Shown here one piece after another: positions 56,737-64,000 of a stretch of 64,000 nt of DNA. Made by a program: the position numbers and the translations under genes. The stretch is from the NCBI GenBank assembly GCA_965233705.1, contig CBDDTF010000001.1, forward strand, positions 620,001-684,000, given 5' to 3'. This DNA is from Algihabitans sp965233705. GTDB lineage: Bacteria > Pseudomonadota > Alphaproteobacteria > Kiloniellales > DSM-21159. The notes beneath the pieces were generated by a model that searched no databases, was not told where the DNA came from, and saw nothing but the letters and a program-made list of their open reading frames with translations. The number at the start of each line of letters is the position of its first letter. Positions within the stretch are counted from its first letter, which is position 1.

Positions 56737-57399
56737 TCAGCGGGGCATGAAACTATCGAAAAACTCAACTTCGAGCTGCATCATACGCGCAAAGCGCCGC
56801 GCCATCGCCGCCCGCTCCGTCGGCGTGGCCGCGGCCGCCGTGCGGTCCGTCTCGTCCTTCAGCCAGAGAACGAAGGCCTTGAAGGCGGCGTTGGTGTGCA
56901 GGTCGATCCACTCCTGATAGTAGAAGGCGCCGGGCGCCTTGGCCGCCTGCGCCTCGGCCCAGGTCAGGTAGGTCCACTCGGCCGCCAGCAGGGTCGCCAG
57001 GATCTCGCCGTAGCTGCCGTTGCGCCCGGCGTCGTCCATCGCGGCGATGAAGCCGCGCGTGACCTCCAGCAGCTCGGGCGCGCGGCGCTCCGCCTCGGGC
57101 ACCTCCAGGGCTTCGAAGCTGCGCTGGAAGTAGGTGTTCTCGTCGGAGGTGACGGCGGCCAGGAAGCCGGCGAAGCGGGCCTTGGCGGCCATGTCCGGGG
57201 CCTTGCCGACGGCGTAGCCGGCCATCGACACCAGGGTGCCGACGAAGGCGTAGTCCTGCACCAGGTAGGCGGCCAGCGCCGCGCGGGGCAGCGTGCCGTC
57301 GCCCAGCGCCACGGTGAAGGGGTGGGCGCAAACGGCCTCCCAGAGGGGCCCGGCCTCCTGCTTGGCCGCCTCGGTGAAGCTGGTCTGCATCTCGCTCAT
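56737..57399 (-). CDS. TenA/PqqC-like protein lacking the TenA cysteine
   Basis: 220 residues. Helical TenA fold: HPFTVALGDGTLPRAALAAYLVQDYAFV near 26-53 with the conserved Asp, SSDENTYF-type loop near 95, and E-V-E-F-F-D-S-F at the C-terminus. In TenA thiaminases/aminopyrimidine hydrolases a Cys lies in LLPCxWxY; here the segment is LLAAEWTY, so the nucleophile is Ala. It may act like TenA_E-type proteins or on another substrate. ATG at 57399. It is 44 bp after glyS and 63 bp before ppdK, an unusual place for a thiamine-salvage gene. Confidence 0.82.
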   Translation of the reverse strand: MSEMQTSFTEAAKQEAGPLWEAVCAHPFTVALGDGTLPRAALAAYLVQDYAFVGTLVSMAGYAVGKAPDMAAKARFAGFLAAVTSDENTYFQRSFEALEVPEAERRAPELLEVTRGFIAAMDDAGRNGSYGEILATLLAAEWTYLTWAEAQAAKAPGAFYYQEWIDLHTNAAFKAFVLWLKDETDRTAAAATPTERAAMARRFARMMQLEVEFFDSFMPR

Positions 57400-57442
57400 T
57401 GCCGTTGGTCCTCTGTTGCCTGTCGCGGGCCGGCGGCGCCGG

Positions 57443-59554
57443 TCAGCCGCCCTCGATGGCCGAGAAGTCGGCCACCTGGCCCAGCGTCGCCCCGATCCGC
57501 GCCAGCAGGCGCAGGCGGTTGGCGCGCAGCCGCGGCGCCTCGGCATTGACCGTGACATGGTCGAAGAAGGCGTCGACCGGCCGGCGCAGCGCCGCCAGCG
57601 CGGCCATGGCGCCGGTGAAGTCCTCCCCGTCCAGCGCGGCGGCGGCGCGGTCGCCGGCCAGCTCCAGGGCCTGGAACAGGGCCTGCTCCTCGGCCTGCTC
57701 CAGCGCGCCGGGCTCGACCGCGCCCTCGGGCGGGCGGCCGTCCTTCTTGGTCTCGATGCGCACGATGTTGGCGGCGCGGCGGTAGGCGACCAGAAGGTTG
57801 GCGCCGTCGTCGGTCTTCAGGAAGTCCTCCAGCGCCTCGACCCGGCGCAGCAGGCGCACCAGGTCGTCCTCGCCGCCCAGCGCGAAGACCGCTTGGATCA
57901 GGTCGTGCCGCACCCCCTGCTCGCGCAGCGCCACCTTCAGGCGGTCGGCGAAGAAGGCCAGCAGCTCTGCGGCCACCGCCTGCCCCTCGGCGCGCACGCC
58001 CGAGGCGCGCGAGAGCTGATAGACGCCGGCGTGGGCGTGACGGAACAGCGGCGCCAGCGGCAGGCGCAGCTCGTTCTCGACGATCAGGCGGATCACGCCC
58101 AGCGCGGCGCGGCGCAGCGCGAAGGGGTCCTTGCTGCCGGTCGGCTTCTCGTCGATCGCGAACATGCCGACCAGGGTGTCGATCTTGTCGGCCAGCGCGA
58201 CGCAGAGGCTGACCGGCGCGCTCGGGCAGGGATCGTTCGGCCCCTGCGGCGCGTAGTGCGCGGCGATGGCCTCGGCGACCTCGGCGTGCTCGCCGTCGGC
58301 CAGGGCATAGTAGCGCCCCATCACGCCCTGCAGCTCGGGGAACTCGCCGACCATGCCGGTCACCAGGTCGGCCTTGCACAGGCGCGCGGCCGAGCGCACC
58401 CGGTCGAGCTCGGCACCCGGCACCGCCTTGGCGACCTCCACGGCCAGGGCGGTGATGCGGTCGACCTTGTCCTCCACCGTACCCAGGCGGGCGTGGAAGA
58501 CGATCTCGCGCAGCGCGGTGACCCGGCTCTGCAGGCTCTGCTTGCGGTCCTGGTCCCAGAAGAACTCGGCGTCCGCCAGGCGCGCGCGCAGCACCCGCTC
58601 GTTGCCCGCGACGATGTTGCGGCGGCGCAGCGAGCCCTCGGGCGCGCTCATGTCGGCGACCAGCAGGAAGCGCGCCGCCAGGCTGCCGTCCGGCTTGACC
58701 AGCGAGAAGTACTTCTGGTGGCTGCGCATGGACGTGGAGAGCACCTCGTCGGGCAGCGCCATGAAGCGCTCGTCGATGGCACCCAGCAGCACCTCGGGCC
58801 ACTCGACCAAGCCGGTGACCTCGTCGACCAGGGCCGTGTCCTCCTGCACCGCCAACCCGGCCGTGTGCGCCAGGGCCGAGCACTGCTCGACGATCGCCTT
58901 GCGCCGCACCTCGCGGTCGACCAGCACGCAGGCGCGCTCCAGCCGCGCCTGGTAGTCGGTCCAGCTATCGACCTGGAAGGGCTCCGGCGCCAGGAAGGGG
59001 TGGCCCCGGGTGCGGTCGGTGAAGGCCAGGCTGCGCCCGCCGAGGTCGAGCCGGCCGTCCAGCCGCTCGCCGGCGAAAAGCGCCAGCACCGCGTGCAGCG
59101 GGCGCACCCAGCGAAAGCCGGTCTCGGCCCAGCGCATCGACTTGGGCCAACCCAGGGCGCGGATCGCCTCGGCCAGCAGCTCGGGCAGCACCTCGGCCGA
59201 GGCGCGGCCGGGGATCTGGCGCACGGCGAAGAAAAACTCGCCCTTGGGCGTCTCGCGCACCTCGGCCTCGTCGGTCGAGGCCAGGCCGTTGGCCTTCAAG
59301 AAGCCGTCGATCGCCGGCTGCGGCGCGCCCAGCTTCGGCCCCTTCTTCTCCTCGCTGCGGTCGGGCTGGCTGAGCGGCAGCCCCTCCACCACCAGCACCA
59401 GCCGGCGCGGCGTCGCCGTGGCGAAGGCGTGGTCGAAGGTCAGACCGGCCGCGCCCAGGCGGTCGCAGACCAGGTGGCGCAGCGCCTCGGCCGCGCGGGC
59501 CTGCATGCGGGCGGGAATCTCCTCCGAGCGCAGCTCCAGCAACAGCTCAGGCAT
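57443..59554 (-). CDS. glyS: Glycine-tRNA ligase beta subunit
   Basis: 703 residues. LLLELRSEEIPARMQARAAEAL at the N-terminus, RLVLVVEGLP near 50, KSMRWAETGFRWVRPLHAVLALF near 140, and a C-terminal anticodon-binding helical region with DHVTVNAE. Works with GlyQ in the alpha2beta2 bacterial enzyme. Its ATG overlaps the glyQ end by 8 nt. Confidence 0.96.
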   Translation of the reverse strand: MPELLLELRSEEIPARMQARAAEALRHLVCDRLGAAGLTFDHAFATATPRRLVLVVEGLPLSQPDRSEEKKGPKLGAPQPAIDGFLKANGLASTDEAEVRETPKGEFFFAVRQIPGRASAEVLPELLAEAIRALGWPKSMRWAETGFRWVRPLHAVLALFAGERLDGRLDLGGRSLAFTDRTRGHPFLAPEPFQVDSWTDYQARLERACVLVDREVRRKAIVEQCSALAHTAGLAVQEDTALVDEVTGLVEWPEVLLGAIDERFMALPDEVLSTSMRSHQKYFSLVKPDGSLAARFLLVADMSAPEGSLRRRNIVAGNERVLRARLADAEFFWDQDRKQSLQSRVTALREIVFHARLGTVEDKVDRITALAVEVAKAVPGAELDRVRSAARLCKADLVTGMVGEFPELQGVMGRYYALADGEHAEVAEAIAAHYAPQGPNDPCPSAPVSLCVALADKIDTLVGMFAIDEKPTGSKDPFALRRAALGVIRLIVENELRLPLAPLFRHAHAGVYQLSRASGVRAEGQAVAAELLAFFADRLKVALREQGVRHDLIQAVFALGGEDDLVRLLRRVEALEDFLKTDDGANLLVAYRRAANIVRIETKKDGRPPEGAVEPGALEQAEEQALFQALELAGDRAAAALDGEDFTGAMAALAALRRPVDAFFDHVTVNAEAPRLRANRLRLLARIGATLGQVADFSAIEGG

Positions 59555-60482
59555 CGTTCGCTCCCGCCGCCTCGCCGGCCGCCTCGGACGGCTTGGGGAA
59601 GGACGCCACCCAGGCCTCGCAACAGCCCTTGGCCAGGGCCCGCACGCGGCCGATGTAGGCCTGCCGCTCGGTCACCGAGATGACGCCACGCGCGTCGAGC
59701 AGATTGAACAGGTGGCTGGCCTTCATGCAGAGGTCGTAGGCCGGCAGCGGCAAGCGGGCCTCCAGCAGCCTGCCGCACTCCGCCTCGACGTCGGCGAAGT
59801 GGCGGGTCAGCCGCTCCGTGTCGGCCTGTTCGAAGTTGTAGGCGCTGAACTCGCGCTCGGCCTGCAGGAAGACGTCGCCGTAGGACTTGCCGCCCCGCTC
59901 GGCCGGCACGCCGTCCCAGTCCAGGTCGTAGACGTTGTCGACACCCTGGACGTACATGATCAGCCGTTCCAGCCCGTAGGTCAGCTCCACCGGCACCGGG
60001 TCGCAGTCGATGCCGCCGACCTGCTGGAAGTAGGTGAACTGCGTCACCTCCATGCCGTCGCACCAGACCTCCCAGCCCAGGCCCCAGGCGCCCAGCGTCG
60101 GGCTCTCCCAGTCGTCCTCGACGAAGCGGATGTCGTGCTCCATCGGCTCGATCCCGATGGTCCGCAGGGAGCCGAGGTAGAGCGCCTGAATGTTCTCGGG
60201 GCTCGGCTTCATCAGCACCTGGTACTGGTAATAGTGCTGCAGCCGGTTGGGATTGTCGCCGTAGCGCCCGTCGGTCGGCCGGCGCGAGGGCTGCACGTAG
60301 GCGCAGTTCCACACCCGGTCGGGCCCGAGCGAGCGCAGGGTGGTGGCGGGATGGAAGGTGCCCGCGCCAACCTCCATGTCGTAGGGCTGCAGGATCACGC
60401 AGCCCTGGCGGGCCCAGTAGTCCTGGAGCTTGAGGACGAGGCGCTGGAAACAGGTCTCGGGGTCGGCGGCGCGTTTGGCCAT
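59547..60482 (-). CDS. glyQ: Glycine-tRNA ligase alpha subunit
   Basis: 311 residues from [51 protein letters not shown]-type block near 18-55, [17 protein letters not shown] near 76, and [26 protein letters not shown] near 150. Catalytic subunit: glycine activation. Two further in-frame ATGs upstream (60500, 60527) have no better RBS. Overlaps glyS, so the two are made together. Confidence 0.96.
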   Translation of the reverse strand: [311 protein letters not shown]

Positions 60483-60610
60483 CTGCGATCTGGGCTGCAT
60501 CTCGGGAGGAACCGGGCGCCTTCGCAACTGCGGAAAGGCGGCGTGACCCTAATCGGCGGCCCGCCGCAAATCAAGGCACGCCGCCGCAGGGGCCGTGCCA
60601 GCCCGCTCCG

Positions 60611-60907
60611 TCAGTAGGGACAGTCCGGGCGGCCGCAGTTCTTGGCATTGCCGGCCGCGACGTAGGCCTTGCAGGCGGGGCACTGCACCATCTCCTCGGC
60701 CTCGCCGGCGTCGGAGTCGCCGCGCGCCGCCGGCGCCTTGCCGCGCGGCTTGCCAGCGGCGGACTTGCGCTCCGCCTCGGCCCGGGCGCGCAGCTTGGCC
60801 TCGGCCTTGCGCGCGGCATCCAGGCGGCCGACCAGTTTGAAGCCGTACCAGACGACCGCGATGACCGCGGCCAGGACCAGCAGCTTGGTGAGGCTGAAGC
60901 CGAACAT
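60611..60907 (-). CDS. Membrane-anchored zinc-ribbon protein
   Basis: 98 residues: one N-terminal helix (LTKLLVLAAVIAVVWYGFKLV), a charged Lys/Arg/Ala linker, and a C-terminal CPACKAYV ... CGRPDCPY four-cysteine site that could hold zinc. Function unknown. It lies between the S49 peptidase and glyQ genes in the same direction; the same small gene occurs at this spot in other alphaproteobacteria as far as recalled. Confidence 0.8.
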   Translation of the reverse strand: MFGFSLTKLLVLAAVIAVVWYGFKLVGRLDAARKAEAKLRARAEAERKSAAGKPRGKAPAARGDSDAGEAEEMVQCPACKAYVAAGNAKNCGRPDCPY

Positions 60908-61026
60908 GGCGACCTTGTAGAAAGCCGGGGCCGCCGCGGCAAGCCCGCAGACGGCCGCTCCTCAGACGGCCCGACCGGCGCGCCCGGTCCGCGCGGTGGC
61001 CGGACGGCCGCGCCGCCCCCCTTCGC

Positions 61027-61896
61027 TCAGAGCCCGAAGCGGCTCCAGAGCGCGCGCTCCTCCGCCGCGGCCAGGGCGCCGTCGGCCAGGTCCTGGGGCC
61101 GCCAGTCGGCCAGCGCCGGGGCGCCGGCGAAGCCGAGCCGCCGGCGCAGCCAGCCGCGCTCGCCGTCGACGCGGCGGAGCTGCACCCGCGCGCCGTAGCG
61201 CGCCCGCAGAATGCCGCGCAGATCGCCCAGGCCGTCGATCAGGCCGTGCTCCTGGGCCGTGCGACCGGTGAAGATTTCGCCGGAGAAGAGCTCCGCCTCC
61301 GCCGCCGTGAGGCGCTCGCCGCGGCGGGCGCGGACGTAGGCCTTGAAGGACTCGTGGATCTCTCCCTGCAGGCCCTTGAGGCGTTCGACATCCTCGTCGC
61401 GCGCTGCCTGGAAGGGGTCGAGCAGGGACTTCTTGTCGCCGGCGGTGTAGAGCCGCCGCTCGACGCCCAGCTTGGCGATGGCGTCCTGAAACCCGAAGGT
61501 GGCGGCGATCACGCCGATGGAGCCGACCAGCGAGCTCTCGTGCGCGTAGATCTCGTCGGCGGCGCAGGCCAGCCAGTAGCCGCCGGAGGCCGCGACGTCC
61601 TCGCAGAAGGCGTAGACCTTGACCCCCTTCTCCTCGGCCAGGTCGCGAATGCGCTTGGCGATCAGGGCGGACTGCACCGCCGCGCCGCCGGGAGAGTTGA
61701 TGCTCAGCGCCACGGCGGCGAGCCGGGGCTGCTTGAAGGCGCGCTCGATGGGACCGGCCAGCTCGGCCAGGCTGAGGCTGCGGCGCAGCGGCGAGCCCAG
61801 GCCGATCGGGCCGCTCAGGCGGATCACGCCGACCACGGGCGGCGGGTTGCGGTAGTCCTCGTGCGGGATCCAGCGCAGGTACTTGGCGATATCCAT
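61027..61896 (-). CDS. S49 family serine peptidase (SppA/SohB-like)
   Basis: 289 residues. VIRLSGPIG near 24, LSINSPGGAAVQS near 64, the nucleophile Ser in CEDVAASGGYWLA near 105 and the IGSIGVI / LYTAGDKKSLLDPF region with the catalytic Lys near 155. Short single-domain form without a signal peptide or obvious membrane helix, unlike SppA. Likely degrades signal peptides or membrane fragments from the cytoplasmic side. Confidence 0.92.
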   Translation of the reverse strand: MDIAKYLRWIPHEDYRNPPPVVGVIRLSGPIGLGSPLRRSLSLAELAGPIERAFKQPRLAAVALSINSPGGAAVQSALIAKRIRDLAEEKGVKVYAFCEDVAASGGYWLACAADEIYAHESSLVGSIGVIAATFGFQDAIAKLGVERRLYTAGDKKSLLDPFQAARDEDVERLKGLQGEIHESFKAYVRARRGERLTAAEAELFSGEIFTGRTAQEHGLIDGLGDLRGILRARYGARVQLRRVDGERGWLRRRLGFAGAPALADWRPQDLADGALAAAEERALWSRFGL

Positions 61897-61955
61897 GAAC
61901 CCCTAAATGGCCGTTCCGGATGGAAAATCCAGAGGCGGCGACACCGCCGGCCGGC

Positions 61956-62987
61956 TCAGACCGCCTCCTCGAAGCCGGTCAGCACGTTGACCGCGTTGAT
62001 GCCGATCTCCTCCACGGCATAGCCGCCCTCCATGACGAAGAGGGTCGGCAGCCCCAGCTCGGCGATGGCCTTGCCGATGCGCGGATAGTCGTCGCTGTCC
62101 AGGCGGAACTGGCTGATCGGGTCCTCCTTGAAGGTGTCCACCCCCAACGAGACCACCAGCACCTCCGCCCCGAACCGGGCGATGCGCCGGCCGGCCTCCT
62201 CCAGCGCGCCGAACCAGCGCTCGAAGCCGCTGCCCCAGTCGAGCGGGAAGTTGGCGTTGGTCCCGGCGCCGGCTCCCGCGCCCGTCTCGTCCTCGTAGCC
62301 CAGGAAGTAGGGGAACTCCTGGCGCGGATGCCCGTGGATCGAGGCGAAGAAGACGTCCGGCCGGTCGTAGAAGATCGACTGGGTGCCATTGCCGTGGTGG
62401 TAGTCGACGTCCAGGATCGCGACCTTGTCCGCGCCGCTGTCGCGCAGCCACTGGGCGGCGATCGCGGCGTTGTTGAGGAAGCAGTAGCCGCCGTAGTAGT
62501 CGGCCGCGGCGTGATGGCCCGGCGGCCGACACAGCGAGAAGACGGCACGCAGCCCCTCCTTGACCCGCCAGGCGCCGGTCAGCGCCACGTTGGCGGAGGC
62601 GCGCGCCGCCCGCCAGGTGCCGGCGGTGATCGGGGTGCCGGCGTCGAAGGAGAAGTAGCCCAGCTTGCCGTCGATCGTCTCCGGCTCGATCGCGCGCATG
62701 CCGCGGATCTGCCAGTTGAGCGGCAGGGCGTCGTGCTCGCGTCCGGTCTTGATCCAGTCGCCCCAGGCCGAGGCCAGGAAGGAGAGGTAGCGGGGGTCGT
62801 GCACCGCCTCGAGCGGGCCGAGGCCGAAATCCTGCGGCTCCAGAATGTCGCCCAGGCCGACCGCGCGCACGCGCTCCAGCACCATCTCGGCGCGGCGCGG
62901 CATCTCGAAGGGCGGCAGGAGCTGGCCGTCGATCAGCTCCGCCTTGCCGTCCTGAAACCTGTGATCCTCGCTGTAGATCGTCAGCAT
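61956..62987 (-). CDS. Histone deacetylase family, acetylpolyamine amidohydrolase-like
   Basis: 343 residues. CRPPGHHAAADYYGGYCFLNNAAIAAQ near 153 with the catalytic His pair, ILDVDYHHGNGTQ near 190 with zinc Asp/His, SLGVDTFKEDP near 284 with the second zinc Asp, and VMEGGYAVEEIG near 320. This wording is that of acetylpolyamine deacetylases (AphA) of bacteria. It is 52 bp downstream of a nitrilase-family amidase gene, supporting a shared amide/polyamine pathway. Confidence 0.9.
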   Translation of the reverse strand: MLTIYSEDHRFQDGKAELIDGQLLPPFEMPRRAEMVLERVRAVGLGDILEPQDFGLGPLEAVHDPRYLSFLASAWGDWIKTGREHDALPLNWQIRGMRAIEPETIDGKLGYFSFDAGTPITAGTWRAARASANVALTGAWRVKEGLRAVFSLCRPPGHHAAADYYGGYCFLNNAAIAAQWLRDSGADKVAILDVDYHHGNGTQSIFYDRPDVFFASIHGHPRQEFPYFLGYEDETGAGAGAGTNANFPLDWGSGFERWFGALEEAGRRIARFGAEVLVVSLGVDTFKEDPISQFRLDSDDYPRIGKAIAELGLPTLFVMEGGYAVEEIGINAVNVLTGFEEAV

Positions 62988-63039
62988 CTCTGTCCCTCGG
63001 GCCCCGTCCGCCGTGTTTGGGGGTCTCGGTCGCCGGTTC

Positions 63040-63966
63040 TCAAGCGCGGTGCAGCTTGACCTGATCGGCCACCCAGGCGCCGGGCCAGACCTCCGCCCCG
63101 CCCTCGCGCAGGCGGCGGATCTCGCCGAGCGGCACGTCGCGGGCGATCAGCATCGGCCCCTCGTCGTCGCAGGACTCGACCGGCGGGATCTGGTCGTGCA
63201 GCCCGACGAAGCCCAGGCTTTCCTCGCAAGGCAGGAAGACGCTGCAGCCGGAGGTGTTGGTCTCGCGCGGCTTGTTGGTCGAGGCGGCGCCGATCACGCC
63301 GACGGCGGCCACCGCGGCCTGCAGCTCGACGGCGCGCGCCTTGGCGCAGCCGAAGACCCGCGAATAGCCGGACAGCTTGGCGGTCATCGAGGGTACCAGC
63401 AGCAGGTCCGGCTGCTCCGGCGCCAGCAGACCGGACAGCGCCGGCAGCTCGACGTCGAGGCAGATCAGCGTGGCCAGCTTCATCCCCTTCCACTCGACCA
63501 GCTCCAGCGTCTCGCCGGTGTTGAGGTGCCAGGCGTCCGGGTCCTTCTCGCCGGGCGTCAGGCAGAGCTTGTCCTGGCGGATCACCCGCCCGTCGGGCAG
63601 CAGCAAGTGCGCGCGGTTGACGTGCGGCGGGCCGCTGGCCGGCCGGGGGTCGGCCGTGACCGGCATGGTGCCGGCCAGCAGCGCCATGTCGTAGCGCGCC
63701 GGCAGCTCGGCGATCGCCGCCAGCGCCGCCTCGGCCTGCTCGGCCATCCAGGCGATCTCCGCGTCGGCCGCCAGCCCTTCCGGCGCGAAGGACAGCCACT
63801 GCTCGGACATGTACTCCGGCATGACCAGCAGCTCGGCGCCCTCCGCCTTCGCCTTGGCCATCTGCGCCTCGACCGCCGCCGCCCAGGCGCCGATGCCGTT
63901 CAGCGGCTTGGCCAGGTTCACCGCCCAGAGGGCGAGGGTCAGGGTCTCGGGGGGCTGCTCGGACAT
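63040..63966 (-). CDS. Carbon-nitrogen hydrolase, nitrilase family
   Basis: 308 residues. Glu-Lys-Cys triad: Glu in LVMPEYMSE near 50, Lys in IRQDKLCLTPGEKD near 133, Cys in LATLICLDVELP near 168. Cleaves an amide or nitrile; substrate unknown. Next to the polyamine deacetylase-like gene, an N-carbamoyl or acyl polyamine-type substrate is a reasonable guess. RBS upstream at the window end is partly visible (CCGAGC); the ATG at 63966 is the conserved start. Confidence 0.88.
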   Translation of the reverse strand: MSEQPPETLTLALWAVNLAKPLNGIGAWAAAVEAQMAKAKAEGAELLVMPEYMSEQWLSFAPEGLAADAEIAWMAEQAEAALAAIAELPARYDMALLAGTMPVTADPRPASGPPHVNRAHLLLPDGRVIRQDKLCLTPGEKDPDAWHLNTGETLELVEWKGMKLATLICLDVELPALSGLLAPEQPDLLLVPSMTAKLSGYSRVFGCAKARAVELQAAVAAVGVIGAASTNKPRETNTSGCSVFLPCEESLGFVGLHDQIPPVESCDDEGPMLIARDVPLGEIRRLREGGAEVWPGAWVADQVKLHRA

Positions 63967-64000
63967 GCTCGGGGCCTCGCGGCGGCTGGGACAGGGCGGA

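Overview
The window is gene-dense, high-GC DNA with the gene content of an alphaproteobacterial chromosome. Lineage markers include a GapR-type DUF2312 protein, a TrcR-type DUF1013 regulator, COQ9, DUF1192, DUF1244, DUF465 and TIGR02444 proteins, a three-gene proton-translocating transhydrogenase and a class I PhaC. Together with the PHB genes, several acyl-CoA ligases and a BCCT osmolyte carrier, they suggest a free-living heterotroph, possibly marine or salt-exposed, of the Rhodospirillales/Kiloniellales type. That placement is inference from gene content. No tRNA, rRNA, insertion sequence, prophage or CRISPR array was found.

Layout. 1-4.3 kb: a truncated propionyl-CoA synthetase, a translationally coupled pair (secreted EndoU-like nuclease plus a low-complexity partner) and an acyl-CoA ligase. 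4.5-11 kb: DUF465 proteins, UbiX, a group III phosphofructokinase, a diguanylate cyclase, purEK and an SDR. 11-13.5 kb: COQ9-def and rpsU. 13.5-18 kb: 3-hydroxyacyl-CoA dehydrogenase and pntAA-pntAB-pntB. 18-27.4 kb: DUF4174, an ABC1 kinase, PhaC, oligoendopeptidase F, a long-chain acyl-CoA ligase and a sugar-nucleotide epimerase. 27.7-37 kb: a fused indolepyruvate ferredoxin oxidoreductase, BioY, DUF1284, DUF1244, a YbdK-type ligase with an N-formylglutamate amidohydrolase, the PCu(A)C copper chaperone and gapR. 37-45 kb: UspA-BCCT, a chemoreceptor, a thioesterase, a PAS protein, an alpha/beta hydrolase and MetY. 45-54 kb: a structured RNA candidate, a CHASE4-like histidine kinase, DUF429, 3-hydroxybutyrate dehydrogenase and the DUF1192-quinone oxidoreductase-TrcR group. 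54-64 kb: a long leftward run of an S49 peptidase, a zinc-ribbon protein, glyQ, glyS, a TenA-like protein and ppdK, preceded by a polyamine deacetylase-like protein and a nitrilase-family amidase.

Metabolic links. PhaC, 3-hydroxybutyrate dehydrogenase, the 3-hydroxyacyl-CoA dehydrogenase and three acyl-CoA ligases fit storage and use of short and medium acyl chains. The transhydrogenase supplies NADPH. Phosphofructokinase and PPDK sit at opposite ends of glycolysis and gluconeogenesis.

The most unusual signal lies between the genes. A family of mosaic palindromic elements recurs at nine places (about 5.5, 11.35, 13.3, 32.1, 35.1, 39.0, 42.75, 53.05 and 53.7 kb). They are built from a few interchangeable hairpin modules, sit mostly at convergent gene ends, and often begin inside a stop codon. 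A second layer of 12-17-bp tandem repeats occupies many other gene ends. These two layers are the best candidates here for something not explained by ordinary annotation.
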